Numbered from the stretch's first letter, positions 1-11,133 are shown. The stretch: DNA of 64,000 nt from Mycocentrospora acerina (GCA_022701365.1 JAKUHH010000389.1:806001-870000), one strand, 5' to 3'. Notes: generated from the sequence alone by a model not told the origin. Numbers and translations: made by a program.

Positions 1-446
1 GAGCCGCAAGACAGCCCCAGAGACCGCACGGCCACACCCGCTGTTGTTCCCCGTGAGAAGACCAAGATCACTCACGACAAGTACATTGCAATGCGCAACA
101 TGTTTGTCAAACGCGTCAACGAAGACCAGGAAGAGACGCAGGACGGGGTTGAGGAGGAAGAGCTTCTCATCTGGTACCTGGAGCAGAAGGAAAACGAAAT
201 GGAGACGATGGAGGACATGGACAAGGAGAGGGCGTTGGCGAAGAAGGTGCTGAAGAAGGTTGTCAAGGTATGTCACCGTCTATGGGTGCGAGTATGTAGG
301 GAGAAGTATGTGCTGACTGAAGACAGGAACAATATCTCATGCTCATTCGGGGCGAGGGGTTGGCAGATGAACAGGGGCAGGTTGATGCTAGTGCCAAGGG
401 AGTGTATGTGCTGCATCCCAACTGCCCAATTGAGGATATTGCGTAG
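1..446 (+). CDS. mcm6: MCM6 DNA replication licensing factor, C-terminal end (partial)
   Basis: Last 128 codons of a gene that starts before the window. Two exons are visible, 1-267 and 327-446, joined in phase 0 across a GT-AG intron (268-326). The joined tail runs from an acidic stretch through a winged-helix-like segment (LIWYLEQKE, KKVLKKVVK) to LMLIRGEGL and ends VYVLHPNCPIEDIA. That ending is characteristic of fungal Mcm6, one of the six subunits of the nuclear MCM2-7 replicative helicase; the C-terminal winged helix is where Cdt1 contacts Mcm6 in other species. The AAA+ core is outside the window, so the identification rests on the tail alone. The open frame that reads through the intron is not the real C-terminus. 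Confidence 0.85.
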
Positions 447-1088
447 ACACTTGAAGTCATGGTGTGGAGGTGTGATGAGTATGGCGTGTTTGCCAAGTGG
501 TGTAGTGTTGTGTTGAGTCGTGTTTGGGTTGGCGTTGGGGGAAAATGGACTGCTATGATGAAACGAGTAGAGTTGGAGTTTTTCTTACGCAGTGCATAGT
601 TGTAGTTTGTTATACCCAGATTTGTTGCATGATGTTGTGTTTGTCTGTGCTGTCTTGACTTTGTGTTCTGAAGCTGGGGGAGTCTTTGGATGGCTGTTTT
701 GTGTACTTGTTCAGTAGTGGAGGAGAGACGTGGTTGCACTCTACAACTTGCACAGCATGTGACACGGTGTTGTGTAGTTTAATTCAAAGCAAGGCTACAC
801 AGCGATTTATTTAATTCACCGGTGATAACGGTGTGTGGGGGTGTTGAGACAGACGTCCAAGTCGGCATTCGGATGAACCACCCGTCGTCTCCGCAGCTTG
901 TAAGATGACGCGACCTAGACCCTCGTCCCCAGACTACTCCCACTCCCACTCCCACCCCCAAGCTTCCAACATAGTTGGTTCCGCTGGACATGCACACCCA
1001 CCCACCCACTCGACATGCATCATAGATAGACATCCTCACACCCAGCCACTTCCCTCCCTTCTGTAATTCCCCCGGCACCGACTCCGCA
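447..1088. other. Intergenic, mcm6 to Asi-like gene
   Basis: No supportable gene. It holds the mcm6 3' flank and, from about 900, a C-rich pyrimidine-biased leader (repeated CCCACT and CCACC units) just upstream of the next start codon, typical of a fungal core promoter. Antisense open frames here lack any recognisable protein pattern. Confidence 0.6.
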
Positions 1089-1497
1089 ATGGAGCATGCC
1101 GCTCGCGTGTCGGCCAACGCGACTTCCCTGTTCCCTTCGCCAGCCGACCTGCTTCTCGTGCTCCCCCGTTTGTACGCCAAGGCCAGCTCGCTGGGCGACA
1201 TGATGCGCGCGGGAGGAAGCGTCATTGCGCAGCCAACGGCAGTAAACGTGACCAACAGCACGGCGGCAATCACTTCGCAGCAGTTTGTCCAGGAGTCTGT
1301 TGTTGCTGCGGCGGGTTCGGTAGCAGCGGCCGCGGCTGCGCAGGACGACGCGGGCATGTACCAGGCGCTGAGGAATATTGCGAGTTTGTTTACGTACTTG
1401 ACGTCAAAGTATGCGTTGGTTAGCTTTGCGCTGGTAGGTGGTTCCCCTGTTTTCTACGTCTACTGTTGCTTCTCCTGCTCTTGGGATGCGAGTTACC

Positions 1498-1537
<40 letters not shown>

Positions 1538-4281
1538 NNNNNNNNNNNNNNNNNNNNNNNNNNNNNNNNNNNNNNNNNNNNNNNNNNNNNNNNNNNNNNN
1601 NNNNNNNNNNNNNNNNNNNNNNNNNNNNNNNNNNNNNNNNNNNNNNNNNNNNNNNNNNNNNNNNNNNNNNNNNNNNNNNNNNNNNNNNNNNNNNNNNNNN
1701 NNNNNNNNNNNNNNNNNNNNNNNNNCCCCCCCCCCCTCCCCCCTTCCCGCTTGGGATGACTATCGACTGACACTTCCCCCCTCCTCTCTTTCCTCTACAG
1801 GCTATTCTCCTCAACCGAACTCACTTCTACGCTTCGTCCAGAGTGCCGCTCTCGTTTAACCGCCTGCATCTGCGCGTGGCGCTGTACATTGTGCCCCTGC
1901 TTCTCTTCCTGCACCAGATCCACACCCTTCTCCAGGCCATACGATGCCAGACGTCCCCGGGCTGGTCGGAGATGCAGTATGGCGCGCCTGGACGACAGCT
2001 GGGCACGGATTATGGAGGTGAAGGGGGTTACGTGTGGCGAGCTGCGTCGGCGCTGCTGTTCTGGGAGGACGCGGATGCGTCGTGCTGGGCTGTCGATATG
2101 CTCCCTAATGATCCTGACGCGACACGACAGGCCGGGTCGCTTTCGCTGCTGTGGCCCGTCTTCCTGTCGATAGGGCTTGGCCAGTTTGTCGAGACGATGG
2201 TGTGCGCCCTCTCTGGTGGCCGGCCAGTGCAGGAAGTGGGCATGACTATCTTCGAACACTCGCTGGCGTTTGCCGAGGCGGAGGCTGTCGTGACGAAGCC
2301 GCTTACTATGGATACTACGCGCTTTTTCAAGCCGCAGTCCGTCTTTACGCCAGACGGTACCTCGCTTTTGCTTGCGCGATCGAAGCTCTCGGCGATTGCG
2401 AATGTACCGCCTGAGGTTCTGTTGATTGCTCTCATCTCCTGCATTAGCCATTTCACGAGCAACACGCTGGCGATTGCGGGAGTGCGGTCTAGATACAGGC
2501 TAGTGACTACTGCTGTTTGGGGTCTTGCATACATGTCTACATTTGCGTGGAGTTTTACGCGCCTCGCAAGCACGATTGCAGAGGGGAATCAGCCGGTGGG
2601 TATCTTGAGATTCCCTGCTGTTTGTATTGTCGGCTTCATTCCTCACATTCTCATCTTGATTGGTATTGCTTCTTGTGGAGTCATCTACCTCCTGGCTCTC
2701 TTCATCACTGTTTTGTCTCCCCCGCCGGGCCAGCCGGGCCAGCCGGCACCATTGACCTTGAAAGAAAGGTTCGCTGCTGCGTATGGCAATTTGCACGCTA
2801 ATATTCATTTGTCTTCTATTACGCCGCTGACAATTAATTGGAATGAGGATTTCTATACGGCTATTCTCAAGGTTGGGTTCACGGTGTTGACGGCGGCTAG
2901 CGAGGCAGTGTTCCTCAACGAGGGACCCAAAATCAACTTGCACTCGATGACGTGGCTTGAGAAGCAACGACTCCAGGAGGTTTTGGCTCGACGCAGGAGG
3001 TTCCGACAGACTTTGACCAACATACCTTCTGAGCTAAGAGGCGGCATGATGGCAGAAGGTGTCGAAGTAGTGGATAGCCTGATAGGCGATGCTTCAAGCG
3101 CAGCTGCGACGTCTGGTTATGCTAACGAACGGAAGACGCGCAATGCCAATGGAACATCCGATGTTGCTAGAGCCACGGGACGGAATGATCCAACGGGACT
3201 TCAACAGCGCAGAGGGCGCTTTTTCCTGACATACCAGTTCTTCAGAGGCATCTCACGGCTGGTTATGGTCATACATGCCAGACTCACCATTGCTGTCTTG
3301 AGACGACTCCGCATCGGGTACCGCCCTAGGTGGTTGAGGTACCTTGCGGGCCCTCGAGCTGCCGAAAAGACCCATGTCCCAGAGTCGCGCTCAGGAAGGT
3401 CACAACGGACGAAAACGGCAGAGTCTTGGATCACGCTCGATGACCGTTCACGTGTGCGCCTGGACAAGAATACTGATGTTGAAGAGCTTGCGAAGGAGAG
3501 GCTGCGCCAGAGTGGCTATCTCACAGAGCCTGATTCGGAAGAGTCACAGGAACGTGTGAGTGAGTATTTGTATTCTTGGTGGCGGAATGGAGGTAAATAC
3601 AACGACGTTGATACAAGTGGTGACTATGTTCCTCCGCAAGATGACGATACTACCAGTATGGTGTCGTTTGCTGAGACTACAGACAATGAGTGGTCTGACG
3701 AGGAGGAGGAAGAGGATGGACAACGAACGCCGACTCGAGACACGTATCAGCGCAGTCGAGAAGAAACACCGGCGGCGGAAACCACTATCGATCTCTCTCG
3801 TCTCTCGCATCTGCTCGACCCAAGGACAAAGGAGGACCGAGAGGAAGCCAAACTGCTGTCACGCCATCTTCAGAGCCCCAACATCATGACGCGATCGCAG
3901 TACCGAAAGGTCTTGGAACGTGATGAGACGAGGATTCTTGCTACCTCTCGCTATGGAATGGATGGTCTTCCAGACACGCACAAGATGACGTCTGAAGAGG
4001 AAGAGCAAGTTCTCGAGGACTTTATCCTGAGCCGTCGAGAAGGGACGGCACCTCAAGGGTCGAGTAACGCGGGCAGTTGGAACACGGGCGCAGATGGCAT
4101 GGGCGCAGACGGCCCGCAGTGTGTCGTCTGCCAACTTGCGCCCCGAACGGTGCTTGTGTGGCCCTGTGGATGCCTGTCACTTTGCGACGATTGTCGAGTT
4201 GGGCTGGCGTCGAAGAACTACACGACTTGTGTGTGTTGCAGGACGAATGTGGTGGCGTATTCACGGCTGTATGTACCATAG
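1089..4281 (+). CDS. Asi1/Asi3-like membrane RING ubiquitin ligase
   Basis: Exons 1089-1433 and 1801-4281, joined in phase 0, give 941 aa. Exon 1 is a low-complexity Ala-rich N-terminus. The early part of exon 2 holds about five hydrophobic segments (for example LYIVPLLLFL, LLIALISCI, PHILILIGIAS). A long polar middle with an acidic patch (DEEEEEDG) follows. The last 54 residues form a RING-like domain: CVVC, then PCGCLSLCDDC, then CVCC, ending near YSRLYVP. This layout and the extreme C-terminal RING match yeast Asi1/Asi3, the inner-nuclear-membrane ubiquitin ligase that degrades mislocalised membrane proteins. Nuclear-envelope location is inferred from the family. The intron carries the poly-C run and sequence gap, so its true length is unknown; both exon junctions are intact, so the protein should be unaffected. 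Confidence 0.8.
1499..1736. repeat. Poly-C tract flanking an assembly gap
   Basis: 39 consecutive C (1499-1537), then 188 N (1538-1725), then 11 more C (1726-1736), all inside the intron of the Asi-like gene. The 9-mer CTTGGGATG occurs just before the tract (1480-1488) and again just after it (1750-1758). Confidence 0.95.
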
Positions 4282-4823
4282 GAGTTTATGCGTGTCAGTG
4301 CTGCATTTGAATGTATACAGGGGCGTTTTGCTCTGTGGTTCTTTTGACGAACGGGTTGTTCTTGTTGTTGTTGTTGTCGTTGTGATTGTCGTTGTTGCTT
4401 GCGGTTGTGATTGTGATTGAGTGCACTGTGATGTATACGTGCATGTCCATCCACAGTCTGCCCGATTCGGCCGAGCGACTTATCGGGCATCAGCCGTTCA
4501 TTCTCGTGCTACTCATGCAGACTCGCAGATTGTGGTGGGGCGATTGGAGCTTGCAGTTATCGTCGCCAGCCTTAGGAAGCATTTGGGCGCCCCACGTTCT
4601 GCCCCTCTGCATGCACAACCATCGTCATCACCTACTTAGGCAGGGCAGCCTTGGCAACGAACGAGTCACTCAAAACTTCCCTTCCCTTCCCGACTTCCCT
4701 CCCACTGCCCAACCACGCCACCGACGCATTTCCCGCCCACGCACGCCATCGCCCTCCGACTGAGCACTGCGAACCAGCTCGCTTGGTCAATTCCCCATCC
4801 CGACTCTCCCCTACAAAAGTTTT
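4282..4823. other. Intergenic, Asi-like gene to F-box gene
   Basis: A short GTT-rich simple repeat lies at about 4358-4400 in the 3' flank of the upstream gene. From about 4660 a CCCTTCCC/CCCACT-rich pyrimidine leader runs up to the F-box gene start. No gene seen. Confidence 0.5.
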
Positions 4824-7800
4824 ATGCCATCAGAGCCTACAACCGCATCTGCCACCGTCCCCACCCGAGTCGCCTCCGAGAACCCGCTCCTTCCCTCCCA
4901 GCATGGACAGCGCCGCGATGACGACACGCAGGCCGCTCTGCAGTCTCACTCGAGTAGTGGGTTGCGAGGAGCGTCCGAGTCGCCTTCAGATGAAGCCGAC
5001 GGTGTGGAGATACTGGGACTGAGGGACGGTGGACTTGCGACGACGACGACGACAACACCAACAACAACAACGCCACCACCACCACCTCCCAGAAACAGGA
5101 TCGCCGAGTATGAAGGCGCGCTGCTGGCGAATTCGGGACGCAAGACCTCGGAGGGTGTGCTGTTCGAGGTTGTCAAGAGCAGTAGGAAGCCTGGCGATAG
5201 GAGCTCGCCTATTGTGGATATGCCCAACGAGTTGCTGATTCATGCCATTGCGCATCTGTCGCCGAATGATCTTGCGGCTGTGTCGTTGGTGTCGCGCCGC
5301 TTTCATGACCTGGTTACCACGCCGCATGCCTGGCAGGTTGCGTTTGCCCGCAACTTCCCTGGCCCGGACGCGCTCGAAGATGCAGCGATACGTGCGTCCA
5401 TGGAGGAGAATGGGGAGGTTGTACGGTCGGAAAAGAGGAGGTTTGCGAGGCTGACTGCTTTGGCGTCTTGGAGGAGCGAATATATTCTGCGGACGAGGCT
5501 TCTGCGCTCGTTGTACCGGGGCAAGCCTGTGCAGGTGTCATCTACGCCTTCGCGGACTGGCCAGGCTCAGGTTGTGGTCCCGATGATCACGTACAATGCT
5601 CATACGTTCACGACGATCAACCATTTGCATGCTACGTTTGGCTCTGGGCTCAACAGAAAGGTGCCGCGTATTGTACACGGCGCGGATGATGTTGGTATGG
5701 TGACGACTAGCGACCCCATGACGGGCAAGGTGGACGCGTGGGGGCAAAGCGACCCAAACTTCTTTGGCCAGTTTTCTGAGCGATTCCCTGGAGTGGCCGA
5801 ATGGGGGCTGGGGTCTGGAGAGGTAGTAGGGCGGCCCAATGTCATGGACGTGTCACAGGTGCATGGAATGATTTACGGACAGGGTTGCTCCGAGGGGTAT
5901 TGCTACTATCGCGGTCTTGAGGAGATGCGTGGACGATTCGTCGCGCAGCCCTCTGACTTTACTGTGCCTGAGGCGGGCATTCCTAAGCTCGGCGTCGATG
6001 GAGGGGCCATCTGCTGTGTTTGGATTGCAAAGTCAAACACGATTCCTTTGCTGTCGGATGGCTTGATTGGGATGATGATGGGGTCTGCGGCTGGTGTGGT
6101 GACGGCATGTACTGTTGGTACTGACGGCCTTCGCGCTTCGCGTTTACAGCGCGGCGAGATTACTGCTCGTTGGGTGCTTAGCCCCGGTGTGCCCATCATT
6201 GCCATTGCTGTGGACGAGAACCACTCGCTCAAGCGGCAGTCGCAGAACCGTATCTGGGCTGTGGCTCTCAACGCTCTTGGCGAGCTGTTCTTCCTCACCA
6301 AGTTTCCGACTCGAAGCCAAGCTCCAAAGGGAGATGTCGAAGAATACTCAGAGTACCTTGCGTGGCTCACTGGTCGGAGCGTGTACTGGAATATCGTTGA
6401 GCCCAGTAGACGCACCGCACGGCCTGATCCGTACAGCGACGCTGAGGTGGATGGGAGCTATTCTCCTCGAACATCGTGGGATGATATGTGCTTGAGCAAA
6501 GAGCAAGTCGTGGCGGAGACTAGGGAGATACAGCAATTTCTTCGCAGGCCACCCAAGGATTTTCGCAAGGCGTGTCTGGGCTGGGACATGCGGAGACGGC
6601 TTGAGGTGGACTTTTCCGGCGATGATGGCAACGATGCTGGCGAAGCGCTTGTCGTTTTTGAATGTGGGCTTGATGAAGGGGATGTCGCTGATATCAGGCG
6701 GTTTACTCGCTGGAAGACACAAGAGAAGGAGAAAAGCACGACGGCTTCGACTCGGACTGCAACGCCACAGGCTTCGCACTCGATGTCTTTGTTTGGGGGC
6801 TCTGGGACGGGGACTCCTGATATTGCCAAGATGTCTCTGCGTACCCGCCGCTCGTCATACTTGTCTGCGACAAGCTCGCCGGAGCGGGCAAGTCTTGTGG
6901 AGGAGTGGCGATGCTCAAAGTTCACGTTTGGTGGGTTCAAGGGCACTCAGGTCGTGACGACTACTCTGGATTATTCTACTTTTGCGACACTCACGTTGTC
7001 TGAAGACCCTGCGCTGGGGTTCTCTACAGTATCTACAGCATCATCGCCTTACAGCTCGCCCATGTCGGTTGCAAGTCAGCCAGCTTCTCCGTCTGATATT
7101 CCTGGCCAGCGAGCGCGCTTCATGGCTGCGGGTACCAAGACTGGGGTTGTGCTGCTCTGGGATACTAGGGCTCCTGTCTCACGCTCGTCCGAATACGCCA
7201 ATAATATCGACCCCATCCGCATTATTTACACCGAGTCGCCTGAGATTTCGTGTCTTGCCCTGACTTCGCTCCATCTCGTTGTTGGTGGAAATGATGGGTT
7301 GGTGCAGGCTTGGGATCCTCTTGCATCCAGCATGACGCCCATCAGGACACTCAACTCGCGCTTCTCTTCGCGTGCGCGCAGACGGCTCGTCCAGGCGCAG
7401 GCTTCGGTCCAAGGCGTAGGCATTAACATGTTCGCCGCCGGAGCTATTTGTCTCGACCCCGACCCTACCGTCTTGCGTGGAGCCGTCTCACTCGGCAATC
7501 AGCTCCGCTACTGGAGCTTCAGCTCCTCGGCTGCCGACCAGTACAAGAGCAGCAAGCGCCGACTGCGCCGCGCGGAACGAGGAAGCAACAACGTAGGCGA
7601 ACGCTTTGCTGGTCCTGGGCGCGTCAATCTCAAAGACTACATTGCCAATGAGCAGTTTGAGCTCGAGCGTGATGAGGTGGAGCGCAGGAAAACGGCAGAT
7701 CGCATGGCGGGTCGGTTTGGCACGGAGCTACTGGGCAGTGAGGAGGAGGCGCTGGCTTATGCTGCTATGCTGTCGCAGGAGACGCTGGAGGCAGAGGAGA

Positions 7801-8300
7801 GACTAAGGCTAGAAAGCATTGCGCTTGCTGAGTCTATGGTTGCGTCTGAGTCTCGTGTTCAGGAGCAGTCTTGTACTCCGCCGGGCGCCACTGCCCATGC
7901 CAACAACGTCAAAGATGACGCTGAGATTGATGCCGACATCGCAGAGGCTATTCGTCTGTCCTTGCAGGGCGAGGGTGATGACGATGCTGCTACTGCTGCT
8001 GCTATTGCTGCTACCATGGATGTTTACGAGGGGAGCGCATCCCCCGTGTATACACCATCTAGCTTTGACATTCCGATCAAGTATGCCAAGGGGAAGAAGT
8101 CGGCGGCGTCGTCGTCACCGTGGAAGGGCAAGGTCACGGCGGGCTCGAGCGAGCAGGACGGCGGCGGCATGTCTGATTTGGAGTTTGCGATGCAGTTGAG
8201 TCTTGCCGAGGAGCAGAGCCGGCGGGAGATGGAGGGCGAGGAGTTTCCGCCGTTGAGGGGGACGGGGAAGAATGGGAAGGGCAAGGGGAGGATGTTTTAG
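4824..8300 (+). CDS. F-box / WD40-like protein with C-terminal ubiquitin-interacting motifs
   Basis: Uninterrupted 1158-aa frame. An F-box sits near residues 131-178 (MPNELLIHAIAHL, then SLVSRRFHDL). The middle is a divergent beta-propeller region; two WD-type blades are clear near 763-835 (GVVLLWDTRAP and GLVQAWDPL). Near the C-terminus are two ubiquitin-interacting motifs, IAEAIRLSLQGE at about 1040 and LEFAMQLSLAEE at about 1118. The expected role is an SCF substrate receptor: the F-box binds Skp1, the propeller binds the target and the UIMs bind ubiquitin. Serine-rich linkers (about 640-760) look disordered. The N-terminus is low complexity with a short Thr/Pro repeat from an ACA/CCA triplet run (about 5040-5090), so a start further downstream is possible. 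The target is unknown. Confidence 0.8.
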   Translation: MPSEPTTASATVPTRVASENPLLPSQHGQRRDDDTQAALQSHSSSGLRGASESPSDEADGVEILGLRDGGLATTTTTTPTTTTPPPPPPRNRIAEYEGALLANSGRKTSEGVLFEVVKSSRKPGDRSSPIVDMPNELLIHAIAHLSPNDLAAVSLVSRRFHDLVTTPHAWQVAFARNFPGPDALEDAAIRASMEENGEVVRSEKRRFARLTALASWRSEYILRTRLLRSLYRGKPVQVSSTPSRTGQAQVVVPMITYNAHTFTTINHLHATFGSGLNRKVPRIVHGADDVGMVTTSDPMTGKVDAWGQSDPNFFGQFSERFPGVAEWGLGSGEVVGRPNVMDVSQVHGMIYGQGCSEGYCYYRGLEEMRGRFVAQPSDFTVPEAGIPKLGVDGGAICCVWIAKSNTIPLLSDGLIGMMMGSAAGVVTACTVGTDGLRASRLQRGEITARWVLSPGVPIIAIAVDENHSLKRQSQNRIWAVALNALGELFFLTKFPTRSQAPKGDVEEYSEYLAWLTGRSVYWNIVEPSRRTARPDPYSDAEVDGSYSPRTSWDDMCLSKEQVVAETREIQQFLRRPPKDFRKACLGWDMRRRLEVDFSGDDGNDAGEALVVFECGLDEGDVADIRRFTRWKTQEKEKSTTASTRTATPQASHSMSLFGGSGTGTPDIAKMSLRTRRSSYLSATSSPERASLVEEWRCSKFTFGGFKGTQVVTTTLDYSTFATLTLSEDPALGFSTVSTASSPYSSPMSVASQPASPSDIPGQRARFMAAGTKTGVVLLWDTRAPVSRSSEYANNIDPIRIIYTESPEISCLALTSLHLVVGGNDGLVQAWDPLASSMTPIRTLNSRFSSRARRRLVQAQASVQGVGINMFAAGAICLDPDPTVLRGAVSLGNQLRYWSFSSSAADQYKSSKRRLRRAERGSNNVGERFAGPGRVNLKDYIANEQFELERDEVERRKTADRMAGRFGTELLGSEEEALAYAAMLSQETLEAEERLRLESIALAESMVASESRVQEQSCTPPGATAHANNVKDDAEIDADIAEAIRLSLQGEGDDDAATAAAIAATMDVYEGSASPVYTPSSFDIPIKYAKGKKSAASSSPWKGKVTAGSSEQDGGGMSDLEFAMQLSLAEEQSRREMEGEEFPPLRGTGKNGKGKGRMF

Positions 8301-9337
8301 GTGGATAGTTCTTTGTTAACTTTTTCGAGTTGTTGCTTTGGGGGGGAAATGGAGGTGCTGGGGGGATAATAATTCTATTCTGAGCAGCCGTTTTGAAGGA
8401 TTGTGTGGGGAGAATTCATTTTCGCGGGGGCAGGATGGAGAAGGAGATTTTTTTTATTTAAAATCAACAATTCAATTCAGTGTATTACACGTTCGTATGC
8501 GTCTTTGTCCTGTCATTGACAACCATTCCTTCCTTTATTCCTATCTGCACAGAGCATGCGGTTGCTCGTCTAGCCTACCTGCTCGTATAAAATAAAATAA
8601 AAGAATGCATACCACGTGCATTGTGGGTGGTGGATAAAAATCAATATACGCACCAACAACGCAGGGGATGGTCTAGACGGAGACGGTGGGAGGGCACAGG
8701 CTGATTATGTCATATTACGTGACGGGCTTGACGGGCTTGATGGCCGTTCGATGGCTGATGTGGAGCTGGAGCTGGAGGAGAATGTTGACTCGATAGGCCT
8801 GGGTAGGTGGAATTCAGGGGCAATGCAGGGACCTTTGACAGGCTTCTGCAACGGGGTGGGCAGGGTGATGTTGTCGTCGTCGTTGTCGTTGTTGTTGGTG
8901 TTGTTCTGGACAGTATGCAGTACACAGTGCAATATACACAGCACATTCTGCTTGTTTGCATCTGCCTTGGCCTCGCTAACAAACTCTCCCACACCTTCAT
9001 GGCGTTCCCGAAGGCGTTCCTGAACAAGAGCTATTTTGGGCCGGGGGCCAACAAAGGCTGGCTGCAACGGGTGAAACGCGCGTTGGAGGCGGCCAATGGG
9101 CAGCCCGCCCTGCTCGTATTGCATCTCCCCAATGCGGGTACCCGGCGCTGATCGTCAGCTCCCCCCAGCGCCTGTCGATTAAAAGCACTGCTCTTCCTCC
9201 TCGACACCGCCACTCTTTCTCTTTCTCCTTCACGCCGACGCATTTCCTCACGCTCTCTCTGCCTTTTTTTTTTTTAAAACACCCTTTGCATCTTGCATAG
9301 CCACTCTTTATTTTTTACATTTCTCCCGCTAATCACC
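8301..9337. other. Intergenic, F-box gene to GH17 gene
   Basis: A GTC/GTT triplet repeat lies at about 8872-8900. A CCAAT pentamer sits at 9093-9097, and a C/T-rich leader with a T tract (about 9265-9275) leads into the glucanase start. Short open frames on both strands around 8616-9151 have biased composition and no family pattern. Confidence 0.5.
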
Positions 9338-10576
9338 ATGCGCGTTTCCACCATTCTCGGCGTTGCGGCGACGCTGCTCGGTGGCGCCGAGGCCGTCCTG
9401 CTGGGCTTCAACTCGGGTTCGACCACTGACACGGGCGCGACCAAGAACCAGGCCGATTTTGAGAAGGAGTTCAAGACGGCCAAGACGCTGCAGGGCGCCC
9501 CCGGTAACTTCAACGCCATCCGCCTCTACACCAACATCCAGGCCGGCACTACCAGCGACCCCATCTCAGCCTTTCCCGCCGCAATCTCCACCGGCACCAA
9601 GCTGTTGCTCGGCGTCTGGGCCTCGGGCACCAACAACATCGACAACGAGCTCAAGGCCCTGTCTGCTGCCGTCTCCGAGCACGGCACCAAGCTGACTGAC
9701 CTGATTGTCGCCCTCTCCATTGGCAGCGAGGACCTTTACCGCGACTCCGAGGCTGGTCTCCGCGCCAAGGCCGGCGTCGGCAACAATGCCCAGAACATTA
9801 TCAAGTTCATCCGCGACGCGCGCTCCAAGCTCAAGGGCACCCCCCTTGCCAACGTCCCCATTACCCACGTCGACACCTGGACCGCCTGGGTCAACGGCTC
9901 CAACAAGGCTGTCATTGACGAGATTGACTTCCTCTCCGTCAACGCCTTCCCCTTTTACGAGACGGAGAACGACAACCGCGTCGCCAATGCCGGCAGCCTG
10001 TTGAGCAAGGCCATTACCGCCACCGAGGGTGTTGCTGGCGGCAAGGAGGTCTGGCTCACCGAGACCGGCTGGGCATACACTGGCCCCAGCTTCGGCGCCG
10101 GAGTGGCCAGCGTCGACAACGCCGCACAGTACTGGAAAGAGGTTGGCTGCGCGCTCTTTGGCCGCAGGAACGTCTTCTGGTACACTCTCCGTGACGCCAA
10201 CCCAGCCAACAAGGTCAAGTTTGCCATTTCCGACAACCTCTCCACCACCCCCCGCTTCAACATCAGCTGCCCGGCCAAGCAGGCCAGCCTGACACCCAGC
10301 ACCACCAACAGCACCTCGGGCTCCAACAGCACCTCCACCTCCTCTGGATCCAGCTCCAGCAGCACCGGCTCCTCTTCCAGCAACAGCAACAGCACCGGCG
10401 GTGGCAACAGCTCCATTTCCGGATCTGGCTCCCTCTCCCCCAGTGCCTCGTCCACCAGCTCCGGTAGCGGCATTCCCCAGTCCACTGGCGCTGGATCCTT
10501 CATCTCCGTCTCCACCGTCAACTCGGCAGCCATGGCTCTTTCTGTAGTCTTTGCTCTCGGTGCTTGGGCTTTGTAG
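9338..10576 (+). CDS. eglC: GPI-anchored GH17 glucan endo-1,3-beta-glucosidase (EglC-like)
   Basis: Intron-less, 412 aa. The start at 9338 follows CACC and begins a standard signal peptide (MRVSTILGVAATLLGGAEA); an in-frame ATG 15 codons upstream would precede it with polar residues. The mature domain is GH17: SARLY-type strand FNAIRLYTNIQ, LLLGVWASG, general acid Glu in ALSIGSEDLYR and nucleophile Glu in WLTETGWAY. From about residue 310 there is a Ser/Thr/Asn-rich linker, then a hydrophobic tail (AAMALSVVFALGAWAL) preceded by small residues, which is a GPI attachment signal. The enzyme acts on cell-wall beta-1,3-glucan at the plasma membrane or wall. The strong C preference at third codon positions suggests high expression. 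Confidence 0.9.
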   Translation: MRVSTILGVAATLLGGAEAVLLGFNSGSTTDTGATKNQADFEKEFKTAKTLQGAPGNFNAIRLYTNIQAGTTSDPISAFPAAISTGTKLLLGVWASGTNNIDNELKALSAAVSEHGTKLTDLIVALSIGSEDLYRDSEAGLRAKAGVGNNAQNIIKFIRDARSKLKGTPLANVPITHVDTWTAWVNGSNKAVIDEIDFLSVNAFPFYETENDNRVANAGSLLSKAITATEGVAGGKEVWLTETGWAYTGPSFGAGVASVDNAAQYWKEVGCALFGRRNVFWYTLRDANPANKVKFAISDNLSTTPRFNISCPAKQASLTPSTTNSTSGSNSTSTSSGSSSSSTGSSSSNSNSTGGGNSSISGSGSLSPSASSTSSGSGIPQSTGAGSFISVSTVNSAAMALSVVFALGAWAL

Positions 10577-10960
10577 ACTTTTTTTCTAATTTAGAAAAAA
10601 ATAGGAGACGAAGAAGGAGAGGATTTGCATGCATGTTGTGTGGGATTGTCTTGTTTTCCCCCTTTTTTTTCCTAAAAAAGAAATAGGGAGGGCTGTGTGT
10701 GTGTAAGATAACAATATTCCTATGGAAATACTGGAGTGAAGATTATAGAATGGATGGTTGTGAAATTATTTTTATTCCCCGAATTTGAAAGAATTGTTTG
10801 ATTTTATCAAAAAAAATAGGTGTTTAAATCACTTGGTTGATTTGATTGATTGAGTGAGTGATTGCTTGAAATGTGATGATTAAAGGTTTTTTCATTTTTT
10901 TTCGAAATATTTTTTATGTGTGCATGTGTCGTGTTAAAGGAAAATTTGTGCATTGAGAAA

Positions 10961-10993
10961 GAAAGGAAGGAAGGAAGGAAGGAAGGAAGCAAG
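10961..10993. repeat. GGAA tetranucleotide microsatellite
   Basis: Tandem GGAA/GAAA units, about seven copies, in the AT-rich intergenic region. Confidence 0.85.
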
Positions 10994-11130
10994 TAGTGTG
11001 AAAAGATGGAAATACGAAATTGAGAATTTAAAAAATGTGAATTCTTTAACTCCCCCCTTGTTGATGTCATTCATCATTTTGTTTGTGCTGGAAGCTGGGT
11101 TAATTAATCTTGACGTGTGCACATACATAT

Positions 11131-11133
<3 letters not shown>

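Noticed and set aside
263..739. 158-codon minus-strand frame over the mcm6 tail
   Set aside because: Overlaps the conserved last exon of mcm6; no family pattern.
779..1357. 192-codon minus-strand frame near the Asi-like gene start
   Set aside because: It overlaps exon 1 of a better supported gene and reads as Ala-rich antisense.
9955..10533. 192-codon minus-strand frame opposite the GH17 gene
   Set aside because: Antisense of the Ser/Thr-rich linker; low-complexity Leu/Glu/Pro composition.
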